Source of the DNA: Phreatobacter oligotrophus
Lineage (GTDB): Bacteria; Pseudomonadota; Alphaproteobacteria; Rhizobiales; Phreatobacteraceae
NCBI RefSeq assembly: GCF_003046185.1
Contig: NZ_PZZL01000002.1
Location: 310,001-374,000 of the forward strand
Reading direction: 5' to 3'
DNA: 64,000 nucleotides
Positions 63,918-64,000 of this stretch are shown piece after piece. Both the position numbers and the translations under genes were made by a program. The notes below the pieces were generated by a model. It searched no databases. It worked only from the letters and a program-made list of their open reading frames with translations, and was not told where the DNA came from. Numbering within the stretch: the stretch's first letter is position 1; each line of letters begins with the position of its first letter.

Positions 63918-64000
63918 CGGATTTCCTCGCCTCGCCGCGCCCAACGGGACGGGACCGCCGCTTCGGCCTCGTGGCCTTCGGCACCTATACCCGCATCCTC
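63914..64000 (+). CDS. lptG: LptG-family permease, N-terminal fragment (cut by window end)
   Basis: GTG start inside the stop of the previous gene, followed by 28 codons ending FGLVAFGTYTRIL, an opening that fits the cytoplasmic N terminus of the LptG partner. Position and translational coupling with an LptF-type gene support the call; only 29 residues are visible. Confidence 0.65.
   Translation, partial: MTDFLASPRPTGRDRRFGLVAFGTYTRIL

Overview
The window is GC-rich (72% in a hand-counted 60-base sample, 25501-25560) and densely coded on both strands. Gene content points to an alphaproteobacterium, probably Hyphomicrobiales: a DUF2865 protein, a maf-yacG pair, a mesaconyl-CoA hydratase of the ethylmalonyl-CoA pathway, several chemoreceptors including a globin-coupled one, TctC-type solute receptors and an alphaproteobacterial-style LptB. 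The genus cannot be named from the sequence alone. No rRNA, tRNA, CRISPR array, transposase or integrase was seen.

Layout. 1-7.1 kb: end of lpdA, a small Gly-rich secreted protein, an ECF sigma/anti-sigma/S8 protease operon, mesaconyl-CoA hydratase, maf and yacG. 7.1-11.5 kb: aldo/keto reductase, two orphan TctC receptors and an MFS exporter. 11.6-19 kb: two tandem twin chemoreceptors, a ChaN-like protein, a DUF2865 protein and a globin-coupled chemoreceptor. 19-25.2 kb: a membrane protein, a small hydrolase, then a stretch rich in intergenic palindromic repeats that carries an Xre/RES toxin-antitoxin pair and an AT-rich reverse transcriptase gene of the antiviral (DRT/Abi) type. 25.2-32.4 kb: branched-chain amino-acid genes ilvB, ilvN and ilvC, with an attenuator-like leader before ilvB, a VapBC pair inserted between ilvB and ilvN, and pdxJ, a MazEF-like pair and a TetR regulator before ilvC. 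32.4-41.5 kb: two NTF2-like proteins, pdxY, a PhzF-like protein, two small lipoproteins, a Nudix hydrolase, a kinase-USP fusion coupled to a metallophosphoesterase, a ring-cleaving dioxygenase and a MetE-like methyltransferase. 41.6-52.2 kb: a peptide-type ABC uptake operon without ATPase genes, flanked by two amidohydrolases; then a serine hydrolase and a protease with five tandem extracytoplasmic repeats.

52.3-64 kb is the most coherent accessory block. It encodes an Aur1/PAP2-like enzyme, a CDP-alcohol phosphatidyltransferase, two glycosyltransferases, a NodB-type deacetylase, an LPG-synthase-type membrane protein, an NAD-dependent epimerase/reductase, inositol-3-phosphate synthase, an LptB-like ATPase, PgpA, a GNAT-fold acyltransferase-like protein and LptF/LptG-like permeases. 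Together these could make and export a glycosylated inositol (sphingo)lipid: inositol phosphate synthesis, headgroup transfer, sugar addition and deacetylation, flipping, and outer-membrane export. That reading is inference, but every step has a plausible enzyme.

The two regions most worth experimental follow-up are the inositol-lipid block and the reverse transcriptase with its surrounding toxin-antitoxin and repeat-rich neighbourhood.
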